Shown one piece after another: positions 51,031 to 62,000 of a stretch of 64,000 bases of DNA; the stretch's first letter is position 1; every line of letters starts with the position of its first letter. Under the pieces are notes generated by a model. That model worked only from the letters and a program-made list of their open reading frames with translations, made no database searches and was not told where the DNA came from. This DNA is from JAKFDI01 sp044508835 (lineage in GTDB: Bacteria > Pseudomonadota > Gammaproteobacteria > Burkholderiales > Burkholderiaceae_C), in contig JBIQHD010000002.1 of NCBI GenBank assembly GCA_044508835.1, positions 1 through 64,000 of the forward strand, in the 5' to 3' direction. A program made the position numbers and the translations under genes.

Positions 51031-51302
51031 CGGCCGCCCCGCGCCTGGCGTTCCTGCCGCCGCCAGTACTGGAACTCGTCCTCGTGGACCTCGATGTCGA
51101 CTTCCGAGATGCGCGCCATCAGCCGTTCCTGCACCTGCGCCACCGCATGGTTGTAGATGCTCGGGCCGATCTCTTCGAGCATGAAGTTCAGCAGCGCGCC
51201 GGCGGCGATGTTGCCGATCTTCTCGTCGCGGTTCTCGCGGAACCAGCGTTCGATGGAGGCGACGGCCTCCTGGCGGGCGGGCTTCGGCAATTCGATCGGC
51301 AT
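51027..51302 (-). CDS. DUF2164 family protein
   Basis: 91 residues, matching DUF2164 over its full length: MPIELPKPARQEAVASIERWF, NIAAGALLNFMLEEIGPSIYN and VQERLMARISEVDIEVHEDEFQYW. The start is at the ATG giving the family N-terminus (51302). Role unknown. First gene of a two-gene operon with the membrane protein gene. Confidence 0.9.
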   Translation of the reverse strand: MPIELPKPARQEAVASIERWFRENRDEKIGNIAAGALLNFMLEEIGPSIYNHAVAQVQERLMARISEVDIEVHEDEFQYWRRQERQARGGR

Positions 51303-51373
51303 GGCGCGCTCCGTGCGGATGGGGCGGACCATTGTGCGGCCGCCGGTGCCGGCGCGCTCGGCACAATCGCCCG

Positions 51374-53533
51374 ATGCCGCACGCCCTGCACCGCCTGCCC
51401 GCCTACCTGATCAACGGCATCGGCGTGGCCCTGGGCATCGGGCTGGTGCAGCTGCTCGCCGCCGTCCTCGGCGGCCCGGCCGCGGTGCTGGCGGCCACCT
51501 CGGGCGCGGTGTACGCGCACCTGGCCGACCTGCCCAACCCGCCGCGGCGCGGCTGGCGGCGGGTGCTGGCGGCGGCGCTGGTGGGCTGCGGGGTGAGCGT
51601 GGGGCTGACGCTGATCCGCAGCCACCCGCTGGCGCTGGGCGTGGCGGTCGGCGCGATCGGCTTCTGCTCGGCCCTGACGCTCGCCTGGGGCGCGCGCGCC
51701 GGGCCGCTGTCCTTCGTCGGGCTGATGGCCTTCGTGTTCACCATGGCCTCGCCGCCGCCGGCCAGCCCCACGGCGTTCGCGCTGCACACGGCGTGGATGG
51801 TGGGGGGCGCGGCGCTCTACCTCGGCTGGTCGGTGCTGGTGGCCGTGGCGATGCAGCCGCGCTACCGCACGCTGGCGCTGGCGGCCGTGCTGTCGTCCAC
51901 CGCGCACCTGCTGCGCTCGCGCGCCGCGGTGCTCGGCGCCGGCTCGATGCAGGTCGACGGCGAGGCGCGGCTGCAGGCCTGGATCGAGCAGGAGGCCCGG
52001 CTCGACGAGCGCCTGCAGGTCGCGCGCGACCTGCTCTTCGCCGCGCTGCCGGGCGAGCTGGCCGACCGCCACAACGCGCTGCTGCTGCTGGCCCTCGACC
52101 TGCGCGACACGCTGCTGCTGGGCGAGCTCGACCTCGACCTGCTGGGCAGCGACGCGCCGGCCACGCTGGTGCGCGCCACGCTCGGCGAGGCGCTCGGCCG
52201 CGTGGCCGACGAGCTGCAAGCCGTGGCCGAGGCGCTGCGCCTGGCCCGTCCGCTGCCCTACACCGGCACGCCGCAGGCCGCCAACGCGCTGGCCTCGCTG
52301 GCGGCGCTGCAGGTGTTCCCCGCCGACGAGGAACGCGCGCGGCTGGTGCCGGTGCTGGCCGTGCGCGTGCGCCACATGGGCGAAGACCTGTCGCAGATGC
52401 AGGCGCTGATGCACGGCGCGCCGCCGCGCACGCCGCTGGCGCGCGAGGAGCTGCAGCTCTTCGCCTCGGTCGAGGGCTGGCCGCTGGCCGCGCTGCGCCC
52501 GCACGCCAGCCTGCGCTCGCCGGTGCTGCGCCACGCGCTGCGCCTGGGGGCGGCGCTCGCCTGCGCCTACGCCATCGGCCTCGCGCTGCCCTGGGCCTCG
52601 CATCCCTACTGGCTGGTGCTGAGCGTGGCGGTGGTGCTGCGCGGCAGCCTCGAGCAGACGCTGTCGCGCCGCAACGCGCGGGTGGCCGGCACGGTGGTGG
52701 GCTGCGTGCTGGTGCTCGGGCTCACGCAGGTGCGCGCCGAGTGGCTGGCCGCGGGCGTGTTCCTCGCCTCGGCCGGCCTGGCCCACGCCTTCGTGACCAC
52801 GCGCTACGGCGTGACGAGCGCGGCCGCCGCCGTGATGGCGCTGCTGCAGGCGCAGATGGCGCATGCGCTGACGAGCTTCTCGATCGTCGAGCGCATCGCC
52901 GACACGGTGCTCGGCGCCGCGCTCGCGTGGGCCTTCAGCTACGTGCTGCCGTCATGGGAGCGCGTGGGCCTGCCGCGCCTCGTGGCGCGGGTGACGCGCG
53001 CGCTCGCGGCGCTGGCCGACGAGGCGCTGCAGCTGCGCGACGCCGCCGCCCCCGACGTGCCGCTGCGCCTGGCGCGCCGCGAGGCCTACGCCGCGCTCGA
53101 CGGCCTGGCCGCCGCCGCGCAGCGCAGCCGCGTCGAGCCCGAGCGGGTGCGCGTGCCGCTGGCCGACATGGCCGCGCTGCTCGTGCACGGCCACGCGCTG
53201 CTGGCGCACGTGGCGGCGGTGAAGCTGATGCTCACGCGCCGCGGCGCCGAGCTCGACCGCGCGCCGACCGAGGCGGCGCTGCGCGCGGCGCGCGAGGCCC
53301 TGCGGCGCTCGCTCGCCGGCGCCGGCACGCCGGAGCCGGTGCCGCCGGCCGACGCCGCCCTCGGCCGCAGCGCCCTGCCGGCCACGCTGCCCGCCGAGGC
53401 GCTGCTGCCGTGGCTGGAGCGGCGGCTGCAGGGCGCGGTGCTGGCAGCCGACCGGGTGGCGCGCGCGGCGGCGGACCTGCGGGCGGCGGCGGGGCGCGGC
53501 CCGGCGGCCCGCGTCACTTCACCGACAGCTTGA
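51374..53533 (+). CDS. FUSC-family membrane protein (YccS-like)
   Basis: 719 residues. Two membrane domains: residues about 15-170 with a set of hydrophobic helices, and a second set near 385-545 carrying the FUSC signature (SHPYWLVLSVAVVLRGSLEQTLSRRNARVAGTVVG). Between and after are long cytoplasmic helical segments. Members include efflux-like proteins for fusaric acid or aromatic acids; others are of unknown role. The last 20 bases overlap the 3' end of the DUF748 gene on the other strand. Confidence 0.9.
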   Translation: MPHALHRLPAYLINGIGVALGIGLVQLLAAVLGGPAAVLAATSGAVYAHLADLPNPPRRGWRRVLAAALVGCGVSVGLTLIRSHPLALGVAVGAIGFCSALTLAWGARAGPLSFVGLMAFVFTMASPPPASPTAFALHTAWMVGGAALYLGWSVLVAVAMQPRYRTLALAAVLSSTAHLLRSRAAVLGAGSMQVDGEARLQAWIEQEARLDERLQVARDLLFAALPGELADRHNALLLLALDLRDTLLLGELDLDLLGSDAPATLVRATLGEALGRVADELQAVAEALRLARPLPYTGTPQAANALASLAALQVFPADEERARLVPVLAVRVRHMGEDLSQMQALMHGAPPRTPLAREELQLFASVEGWPLAALRPHASLRSPVLRHALRLGAALACAYAIGLALPWASHPYWLVLSVAVVLRGSLEQTLSRRNARVAGTVVGCVLVLGLTQVRAEWLAAGVFLASAGLAHAFVTTRYGVTSAAAAVMALLQAQMAHALTSFSIVERIADTVLGAALAWAFSYVLPSWERVGLPRLVARVTRALAALADEALQLRDAAAPDVPLRLARREAYAALDGLAAAAQRSRVEPERVRVPLADMAALLVHGHALLAHVAAVKLMLTRRGAELDRAPTEAALRAAREALRRSLAGAGTPEPVPPADAALGRSALPATLPAEALLPWLERRLQGAVLAADRVARAAADLRAAAGRGPAARVTSPTA

Positions 53534-56500
53534 GCGCCACCCGCGGCGCCCACGCCTTGGCCTTGTCCTTCTCCGCGTCGCCCGGCCCGTGCACTTCCGG
53601 CGCCGCCAGGAAGATGCGCTCGCCCGGCAGCCCCTTGGCGAGCAGCGCGTCGCGCACCGCGAGGCCGCGCTGCAGCGCGAGCTCGCGCATCGTCTCGTCG
53701 GTGACGGGCACGTGCCGCGTCAGCAGCGCCTCCATCTCGGCCGCCGGCAGGCGCCGGGCCAAGCCGAGGCGGTTGCGCGGCTTGTCGGGCAGCTCGGTCT
53801 CGCGGTAGAGCGCGGCGATCGCCTGCTCGCGCGCCTCGCCCGACAGCGCCGGCGCGGGGGCCGACGCGGCCGTGCCGGCGCGCAGCGCCTCGCGCCGGCG
53901 CTCCGCGGCGAGCCGCTCCTCGATGACGCGGCGCTGGTAGGCCTCGCGCTCGATCACCGGGTCGGCCGAGCCGGTCAGGGTCAGCGTGAGCGCGGGGCGC
54001 TCGGCGAGCGCCGTGGCGACCTTGTCGAGCGCCGCCGCCTCGGACGCCGCGAGCGCCGCGGTGCCCGGCTCGAAGGCGAGCGTGCTGAGGTCGTCGGCGC
54101 CGCCGCCGCCGCCCATGAGCAGCGAGAACGGCGCGGTCACGGCCTTGAGCAGCAGGTTGCCGATGAGCCGGCCGACGAGCCCGCCGATGCTGAACTCCGG
54201 GTCCTCGAGGTTGCCGCTCACCGGCAGGTTGATGTCGATGACGCCGTTGCGGTCCTGGAGCAGCGCCACGGCGAGCTGCACCGGCAGCTTGGTGGCGCTC
54301 GGCGACTCGATGCGCTCGCCGAAGCTCAGCTGGTTGATGACGATGCGGTTGCTCGCCTCCAGCCGGCCGTCGGCCTCCACCTTGTAGCTGACGTCGGCGC
54401 TGAGCTTGCCGCGCTCGATGGCGTAGCCGGCGTACTTGCCGGCGTAGGGCGACAGCGGCGCGAGCTCGAGGTCGTTGGCGCGGGCGCGGATGTCCATCGC
54501 CGGCGGCGTCACCGTCGGGTTCAGCCGGCCGGTGATCTCCAGCAGCGCGGTGCCGGCGGCGCGCCCGCGCAGCGTGAGCGGGGCCATCTCGCGCGAGTCC
54601 GAGCCCAGCGCGCCGAGCTCGCCGTGCAGCTCGGTCAGCGCCGCGCTGTAGTTGGGCTGCACGAAGTGGTCGGCGAAGTCGATGCGGCCGTTGACGAAGC
54701 GGGTCAGGCCCACGCGCAGGTCGAGCGGCAGGCCGGGCTCGCCGGCGGCCGGCGCGCTCGCCGGTGCCGCGGGGGCGGATGCGGCGGCGGGTGCGGGTGT
54801 CGGTGCGGATGCAGATGCGGCTTCGGCCGCCGCCGGCGCCTCGGCCGCGTCGCCGGGCCGCCCCACGTCCTGCAGGTTGAAGTGCCCGTCCTCGGTGACC
54901 ACCAGGCGCGAGTAGAAGTCGCTCAGCGTCACCTCGGCGATGTCGACCCGCGGCCGCGCGGCGGGCGCGAGCGTGGCCTTCACCTGCTTCAGCGCGAGCG
55001 ACTGCCAGTTCAGCAGCTCCTCGCCGGCGTCGCCCGCTTCGGGGCCGGCGCGCGTGCCGACCTGCACGTCGCCGAGCAGCACGTCGCCCTCGGCCTGCAG
55101 CGACAGCCCGGCCGGCGGCAGGCGCAGGTCGACGCGGCCGCGGTAGCCGGCTTCGGCGCGCACCAGCGCGACCGGCAGCTGGTCGGCGAAGTAGGGCGCG
55201 AAGGCGTGCACCGGCACGCGCACGACCTGCAGCTCGCCGCGCGCCAGCAGCGGCTCGATCCCCAGCTCGCCCTTCCAGCGCAGCGTGCCCGCGGGCCGCG
55301 AGGCGTCGCGCGCGATGCCGGTCGAGCCGAGGCGAGCGCTCAGGGTCAGCGGCGACGGCGGCGTGTCGGCCGCGACGGGCCAGACGAGGTTCTGCGCGGT
55401 GAGCTTCAGGTCGTCGAGCTCGACGCGCAGCGGCGCGTCGCCGGCGGCGTGGCGTGCCGAGGCGTCGGTCAGGCGCGCACGGCCGTCGTCGAGCGCCAAC
55501 TGGCGCAGCTCGATGCGCCACGGCGCGGCATGGCCCTCGGCCTCGCCCGCGCCGGCCTCGGGCGCGGCCAGCCAGCCGGCGAGGTTCAGCCGCCCCTGCG
55601 CATCGCGCGCCACGGCCACGAACGGGCGGGTCAGCGTGAGGCTGCCGATCGCCACGCGCTGCGCCGGCACGTCGATGCGCACGTCGGCCAGCGCCAGGCG
55701 GTCGAGCGAGGCGTCGTCGCGCTTCCCACGGCCGGCGTCGTCGCGCAGCTGCAGCTTGTCGAGCGTCGCGCCGGCGAGCGCGACCTGCAGCCGCTCGGCG
55801 CCGGGCGCGTTCGACCAGTCGAGCGAGCCCTTGGCCGAGACCTGCCCGTCGATGCGCGGCGTCAGCGCCTGCGCCAGGTAGGGCGCGAGCGCCTGCAGGT
55901 CGAGCCCGGCCAGGTCGAGGTCGAGCTTGACCGCCTGGTCGGTCGCCTGGCCCTCGATGCCGAGCGTCGCGGCGGCCGGCGCGTTCTCGGCCTGCGTGCG
56001 CAGCGTGCCCGACGCGGTGAGCGGCATCGGCTGGGCCACCGGCCACTGCAGGTTCGTCGCGGTGATCGCCACGCCGTCGAGCTGCAGCGCCGCGGCGGGC
56101 GAGACGGCGGCGTCGTTCCACAGCAGGCGCGCGTCGTTCAGCGCGAGCGAGGCCAGGCTCAGCCGCCAGGGCGACGCGGCCGCGGATTCGGCGGCCGCGC
56201 CGGATGCGGCGGATGCCGCCGCGCGGGTCGCGGGCGCCGGCTTCGCGGGCGGCGCTTCGTCCGGGCCGGCCAGCGCCGCCACGTTGAGCCGCCCGTCCGC
56301 AGCGCGCGCCGCGTGGAACCGCGCGCCGTCGATGCGCAGGCGCTCGAAGGCCAGGCGGCGCGCCAGGGGCTGCACGTCGCCCAGGTCGAGCTGCAGCTCG
56401 CGCCAGGCGGCGAGCGGCGCGCCGACGGCGTCGTTCACGGCCACGTCGCGGGCGCTCACGCTGCCGCGCAGCGTGGCGCTCGGCGCGGCGTCGGCCGGCA

Positions 56501-57284
56501 CCGCGAACTGCAGCGACAGGTCGGCCGAGAGCGTGCCGCGCGCCAGCCGCACCGGCAGCGAGGCCGGCAGGTAGCCGAGGTAGGGGCCGACGTCGAGGGC
56601 GTCGATCTTCAGCGCCAGCGAACCCGCCTTCGTCGGCGCGAACGGCGTGGCCTCGGCGCCGCTGTCGAAGGGCGTGCCGTTGAGCCGGAAGCTCAGGTGC
56701 GGCTCGACCTCGAGCTCCACCTCGGCCGGCAGCGACGAGGCGAAGGGCAGCGACAGCTGCAGCGCGTCGACCTCGTGCACGCGACCGGCCGGCCGGTCGT
56801 CGAAGCGCACCTGGCCGTCGCGCAGCCGCAGGTTGTAGAGCGCGAACCGGGCGGGGCCGTCGTCTTCGGCCGCGGGCGCCTCGTCCGGCGCGGCGAAGCG
56901 GGCCAGCACGTCGTCGACGTCGTAGCGCCCGTCTTCGAGCCGCGCCACGCGCAGCTGCGGCGCGTCGACGTCGAGCGACTGCACCACGGGCGCCAGGCGC
57001 AGCACCGACGAGATCGACAGGTTGGCATGGAGGCGGGCGACGTGCAGCAGCGGCGCCTCGGCCGGCTCGCCGGGCGCCCCGGCGATGGACAGGTCGGACA
57101 GCGTGAGCTCCAGCGTCCAGGGCTTGAAGTCCACCGCGCCGAGGGTGACCGTGCGGCCGAGCCGCTGCGTGAGCTGCGATTGGGCCTGCCACTTCACCAG
57201 CGGCGGCACGGCGAGCCAGGCCACGCCCCACAGCGCCAGCCATGCCGAGAGGCCCCAAGCCACCCGTTTCACCCACACATTCAT
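53514..57284 (-). CDS. DUF748 (AsmA-like) envelope protein
   Basis: 1256 residues. N-terminal membrane helix (VKRVAWGLSAWLALWGVAWLAVPPLV), then a very long repeated beta-rich periplasmic region in which patterns such as LTLSDLSIAG, LDVDAPQLRVARLEDGR and FNLQDVGRP return, as in DUF748/AsmA proteins. The region near 1110-1180 (STLAFEPGTAALAASEAAALDKVATALAERPALTLTLTGSAD) resembles an OmpA-C-like domain. AsmA relatives move phospholipids between membranes or restrain outer-membrane assembly. ATG 57284 starts before the helix. Ends overlapping the FUSC gene. Confidence 0.88.
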   Translation of the reverse strand: MNVWVKRVAWGLSAWLALWGVAWLAVPPLVKWQAQSQLTQRLGRTVTLGAVDFKPWTLELTLSDLSIAGAPGEPAEAPLLHVARLHANLSISSVLRLAPVVQSLDVDAPQLRVARLEDGRYDVDDVLARFAAPDEAPAAEDDGPARFALYNLRLRDGQVRFDDRPAGRVHEVDALQLSLPFASSLPAEVELEVEPHLSFRLNGTPFDSGAEATPFAPTKAGSLALKIDALDVGPYLGYLPASLPVRLARGTLSADLSLQFAVPADAAPSATLRGSVSARDVAVNDAVGAPLAAWRELQLDLGDVQPLARRLAFERLRIDGARFHAARAADGRLNVAALAGPDEAPPAKPAPATRAAASAASGAAAESAAASPWRLSLASLALNDARLLWNDAAVSPAAALQLDGVAITATNLQWPVAQPMPLTASGTLRTQAENAPAAATLGIEGQATDQAVKLDLDLAGLDLQALAPYLAQALTPRIDGQVSAKGSLDWSNAPGAERLQVALAGATLDKLQLRDDAGRGKRDDASLDRLALADVRIDVPAQRVAIGSLTLTRPFVAVARDAQGRLNLAGWLAAPEAGAGEAEGHAAPWRIELRQLALDDGRARLTDASARHAAGDAPLRVELDDLKLTAQNLVWPVAADTPPSPLTLSARLGSTGIARDASRPAGTLRWKGELGIEPLLARGELQVVRVPVHAFAPYFADQLPVALVRAEAGYRGRVDLRLPPAGLSLQAEGDVLLGDVQVGTRAGPEAGDAGEELLNWQSLALKQVKATLAPAARPRVDIAEVTLSDFYSRLVVTEDGHFNLQDVGRPGDAAEAPAAAEAASASAPTPAPAAASAPAAPASAPAAGEPGLPLDLRVGLTRFVNGRIDFADHFVQPNYSAALTELHGELGALGSDSREMAPLTLRGRAAGTALLEITGRLNPTVTPPAMDIRARANDLELAPLSPYAGKYAGYAIERGKLSADVSYKVEADGRLEASNRIVINQLSFGERIESPSATKLPVQLAVALLQDRNGVIDINLPVSGNLEDPEFSIGGLVGRLIGNLLLKAVTAPFSLLMGGGGGADDLSTLAFEPGTAALAASEAAALDKVATALAERPALTLTLTGSADPVIEREAYQRRVIEERLAAERRREALRAGTAASAPAPALSGEAREQAIAALYRETELPDKPRNRLGLARRLPAAEMEALLTRHVPVTDETMRELALQRGLAVRDALLAKGLPGERIFLAAPEVHGPGDAEKDKAKAWAPRVALKLSVK

Positions 57285-57372
57285 CGATGCTCCTGGTCCG
57301 TACTGCACGGCAGTAGCGGCCCAGTCTAAGCAACCGTCTCCGATGGAGCGAAACAGGCGTTGCGAGGGCGGC

Positions 57373-59052
57373 TCAGGGCAGGGTGAAGTCGACCTCCGTG
57401 CGTCCCCCGGCCAGGTCGAATGCGGCCCGGACCTGCCAGTGGCCGCCTTGTTGCCCGGCGGTGACGAGGCAGAACCCGTCGCCGCCCGGCGGGTAGGTCG
57501 TGCGCACGCGGCAGTGATAGGGCCGTCCCGCATGCTCGAAGGCGAAGGTCTCGCAGCCGGCCAGCTCGTCCGGCCGGGCGTTGGCAAACGGGTAGGGGGC
57601 GTACAGCGCCGAGCTGTGGATCGACCGCACGGTGACCGCGCCTGCCTTGTCGTCGTGGCGCCAGATCGTCGCCGTCGCAACGCACGACAGGTGCAGGTCG
57701 CCCGACAGCAGCACCACGTCACCGGCGCGGTGTTCGCACAGCAGCGCCAGCAGGCGGTGCAGGGACGCGGGGTAGCCGTCCCAGCCGTCGGAGCGCAGGG
57801 CGGCCGTGGGGTGCTCGCGGGTGGCCAGCTGGCGCGGCAGCACCGCCGTCGGGCAGACGAGGAAGCGCGGGCGGCCGGTGGTGGGGGCTGCGAGCCAGTC
57901 GGTCAGCGCCTGCCATTGAGGCGCGGAGAGGATCGACGCCTGCTGCAGCGAGCTGGCGCGGCGCATCTCGCGCTCCGTGCGGGTGTCGGCGAAGAAGAAC
58001 TCGAAGCCTTGGATCGGCGTCGCGCACCACAACTGCAAGCGGTCAGGGCGATGGGCGGCAGGTTGCGGGCTCGGCATCGGCCCGCCCAGGCGCTGCCACG
58101 TCAGGTACGCATCCACGCCTTTGTCCAGCAGCCACTGGCTGGTCTGGCTGACGGCTTCGTCCTCCCAGTTGTCGCCGATCTCGTGGTCGTCGGGCAGGCT
58201 GTAGGCGGGCAGCCGGCGCTGCACCTCGAGCCAGTCGCGCATCGCGCCGCGCCGTTCGTAGCACAGGCTGAAGCGTTCGTGGGCCACGGCCGGGTCGAAC
58301 AGGCCGGCGGTGGCGTCCACATACACCTGGTCGCCGGTCTGCACGAGGAAGCGCGGCTGCGGCGCCTCGCCGCGTTCGAGCCACTGCGCCAGGCGCGCGT
58401 AGGACGCGCCGGCCGGCCGGGCGTCCAGCAGCCCGGCCGTGTACTGGCAGCTCATCAGGGCGAAGCACAGGCCGGCGTCGTCCGGCGCCGCCGCGCGACC
58501 CTGACGTTGGGCTGGAGACTGCGGGGCCGGCACGGCGTTGGCGGGCACGACGCACAGGCGCACGGCGGGGATGCGGTGCTGCGCGAGCAACGACGCCACG
58601 GCGCCGGCCATGGCTTGCGAGTCGATCGCCGGCAGGAGATTGGCGGCGGGAAGGGCCACGTGCACCGGGAACCCGCCCGGTGCGGCCGGCATGTACCCGC
58701 CCAGGAGGACGTGGCCGAATGCGCCGCCGGCGTTGCCGCCGATGCCCGGGGCCTGGGCATAGATCAGCACGACGAGCACGCCTTCCGCGCCGCCCTGCCA
58801 CAGTGCGCACGGTGCCCGCAACGCGATGACCGGGTCCTGTGTTCCGTTGAGGGCCGCGCACCACATCGCGCCGGGCAGCGGTGCGTGCGGCGCATAACGG
58901 TCCTGCGCGGGCGCCGGGCTGACCGGCAGCAGCACGGCGAAATGAGGCGTGCCGCGGCCGCTCACGTCGGACACACGCAGCGTGATGTCGTTGCCGATGG
59001 GCGGATTCGGCGACACGCCTTGCGACGGCAGGACGGCAAGAGGGCTGGCCAT
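57373..59052 (-). CDS. PhoD-like metallophosphatase
   Basis: 559 residues. Metallophosphatase motifs in the second half: QTGDQVYVD (about 235-245), LPDDHEIGDNW and VVLLSGDLHLS, each holding metal ligands. The N-terminal 190 residues are beta-rich without a match. No signal peptide or twin-arginine start, so it stays in the cytoplasm, unlike typical PhoD. It starts one base after the stop of the GMC fusion gene and is probably translated with it. Confidence 0.85.
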   Translation of the reverse strand: MASPLAVLPSQGVSPNPPIGNDITLRVSDVSGRGTPHFAVLLPVSPAPAQDRYAPHAPLPGAMWCAALNGTQDPVIALRAPCALWQGGAEGVLVVLIYAQAPGIGGNAGGAFGHVLLGGYMPAAPGGFPVHVALPAANLLPAIDSQAMAGAVASLLAQHRIPAVRLCVVPANAVPAPQSPAQRQGRAAAPDDAGLCFALMSCQYTAGLLDARPAGASYARLAQWLERGEAPQPRFLVQTGDQVYVDATAGLFDPAVAHERFSLCYERRGAMRDWLEVQRRLPAYSLPDDHEIGDNWEDEAVSQTSQWLLDKGVDAYLTWQRLGGPMPSPQPAAHRPDRLQLWCATPIQGFEFFFADTRTEREMRRASSLQQASILSAPQWQALTDWLAAPTTGRPRFLVCPTAVLPRQLATREHPTAALRSDGWDGYPASLHRLLALLCEHRAGDVVLLSGDLHLSCVATATIWRHDDKAGAVTVRSIHSSALYAPYPFANARPDELAGCETFAFEHAGRPYHCRVRTTYPPGGDGFCLVTAGQQGGHWQVRAAFDLAGGRTEVDFTLP

Positions 59053-59053
59053 G

Positions 59054-62000
59054 TCAGGGTGACTCCAGGAATCTGGCGATCGCCGGAAACACCGCCGTGG
59101 CCGCGTCCCTGCCGATGAGGCAGTCCTGGTGGCCGTGGCCGCGGATCAGCTTGCGCACGTAGGGGTCGGTGCGCCCACGGGCGCGGGCATCCAGCATCAG
59201 CCGGTGCATGAGCACCAGCGTCGTCCAGTCGACCAGCCCGTTGTCGGCGCCGTGCACGCTCATCACCGGGAACTGCATGCGCTGCCCCACCGATTCCGGC
59301 GAGACGAAGCGGTTGGTGCGGGTGCGGTCGGCCAGCGTGCGAAAGCGCGCGAACTGGATGGCCTGCGCCACGGTGACGAGGCTGAGCGGCCCGAAGTGGT
59401 CGTCGAGGTGGTCGAGCACGCCGGGCGACAGGTTCGCGGCGGAGAAGTCGCGCCCGTACAGCGCGTCCATGCGGTGGCGGGTGCCGGTCCAGGGCACGGC
59501 ATGCACCGAAGGCCAGGGGTTCTCGAGATCGAACTCCGCGTCGGGGTAGGGCAGCGTGGCCAGCAGCCGGTCGAGCAGGCGCGCGCCACCCTGGGCCGAC
59601 GCCGGCGGACGGAACTCGTAGCCCTCGAGGTCCAGGTACTGGCGCAGGTAGTTCATCAGGTAGGCGCGCAAGGTATTCGCCGGCGAATACACGGTGGCCG
59701 GCCCCACCTGCGACAGCACCAGCCGCCGGATGCGCTGCGGCAGCTTCATGCGCAGTTCGTAGAACGGCTCGGGCGGGTCGCCGCCCCGTTCGGGACGCGG
59801 GTCCAGCCCGGGCGCGCCCTCGAACTTCTCTTTGTCGAGCAGCGCCATGCACAGCATGGCCGAGCCCATGCAGTGGGCGATCACGTCGACCTGCTTTTCG
59901 CCGGTGACGCGGCAGACGTGGTCGATGGCCGGCGGGATGTCGGTGAAGCCCACGCGCTCGAAGCTCCAGGGTTCGCGGGCGGTGGGCATCCCGGCGCTGC
60001 TGCGCAGGTCGACGATCCAGACGTCGCGCCCGCGCTCCCACAGGAACTGTGCGAGGCCCGGCCTCACCGTGTGATGGGCGAAGGTCGTGCCGCTGGCGCT
60101 GTAGCCGTGGATCATCACCACCGGCAGCCCGCCGGGGTTCGCGTAGCGGGTCAGGCGGATGTGTACCGCTCCGGTCCGGTCTGACGGCGGTTCGACCGCG
60201 AGCTCGGTGACCTGCGGCGCCGGCAGGCCCGGCACCGCGCCCGGCAGCCGGTCGATCCGGCGCTCGGGCGGGGCGTCGGGTTTGCGAAAGCTCCACGCAT
60301 GCACGCTGATCAGCAGGCGCGCGACGTACAGCGCGAAGCCGGCGAGGTCGATCAGCGCCGACGGCTGGTCGTGCTGGTGTTCGATGCGCAGCAGCGGCAC
60401 CGGCCCGCGCACGATGGCGTGCAGATCGAGTTCCAGCGCCGGCGCGCCGTCGAAGGGCGAGGCGTCGAGCGTCACCCGGGACAACTGCCGCCAGGGGTTG
60501 GCCCGGCAGGCGTAGGTGAGGGTCTTGCGTCCGCGCAGGGCGCAGCCGTCGAGCGCGAAGGCGGGTGCGCCGCCGGGCCGGGGCAGGGCGGCGCCGAGGG
60601 TGAGGTCGTAGCGCAGCAGGCGGCGCTCGCCGGCGCGCGTGGCCAGCCGCAGCGTCTCGCGCCCGCGCCGCTTCGCGAGCTGCCGCCAGGTTTCCGGGTT
60701 CGGCTCGGGCGGCAGCCGCCCGGCCAGGCGATCGAGCGCGTACAGCGCGGTGTCGCGCAGGCCGCGGTTCCTCCCCCAGGCGGCCGCGGCGCGCACGAGG
60801 CGCTCTTGCGGCTGCGTCGGCTCGCGCTGGAACAGATGCAGCGTGCCCCGTTCGATGGGGCCGATCCACAGCGCCCGGGCATCGTCGGCCTCGACGTGCG
60901 CCAGCCGCGGCGGCGTGCGGAACAGCCGCAGCCGGCTCCTGGCCGGGTCGATCTCCAGGCAGCGCAGGGCCGGGTCGGGGTCCGTCAACCGGGCGATCGG
61001 CCGGGGCTGGAAGTGCAGCGTGAGTTCGGCATGCAGGCGGTGCGCCGTGCCTGCGGTGTCCTTCAGCGTTACCCAGCCCTTCAGGCGCTCGGCCACGCCG
61101 ACCTCGGTGTCGCGTGTCGCCGGCGGCACGGCCTGCGGGTCGATGGAACGGAACACGGGCCGCGGCCCCAGGTCGTGCGGTGCCGCATGGGGGCGGGCCG
61201 GGTGCAGGCCCCAGTGGCGGCGCAGGTGGCGCGCGGCACGCAGCGCCAGGGCCGTGATGGTGCCGGCCGGGTTGATGCCCAGCGAGGTGGGCACGATGGC
61301 GCCGTCGAGCACCACCAGGCCGTCGTGGAACGGCGATTCGCCCGTGCCGGGGCGGCCCCGGAACACACGCCCGATGTGATCCACGACGCCGCTCGTCGGG
61401 CCGTCGCCCATCGGGCACCCGCCCAGCGGGTGCACGGTGAACAGCGGCCCGCGGGTGTCGCCGAGCACGCCGTCGAGGGAGCCCGGCAGCGCGCGCCACA
61501 GCGGGTTGGCGAGCGTGCGGCCCTGGCTGAAGGCCGCCTGCCGCAGCGCGTCCAGGCGGTCGTGCCGGCGCGCCAGCCGCGGGTCGTGCCGGGCGTTGGG
61601 CCAGACGATCTTCAGCGCGCCGTCGCCCTGCCAGTGCTCGGCGCCGCCGAGCAGTTCGAGGCGGCCGTCCGCGCCGTCGTGCCCCATCATCGCCACCAGC
61701 ATCGAGCGGGCGGTGCGTTGCGGATCGACGGCGCAGGGATCGGTGTCGCTGCGTCGGTGCGTGGTCCGGTCGCACCGGGCCAGGTCGTCGAAGGTGGTCG
61801 CGAGCGCCACGCTTTCTTCCCACAGCCGGCGCAGCGGCCCCGGCACGGCCATCTCCTGGATGACGAGGCTGTCGCCGGCGGCGCCCGTGGTGTGCGCGCG
61901 CTGGTCGATCATGGCGGTGATGGTCGGCCCCACGTTTCGCTGGGCGGGCGCCTGCCGTTCGTCGGCAATCCCGTCGACCTGGACACCGAGATCGGACACG

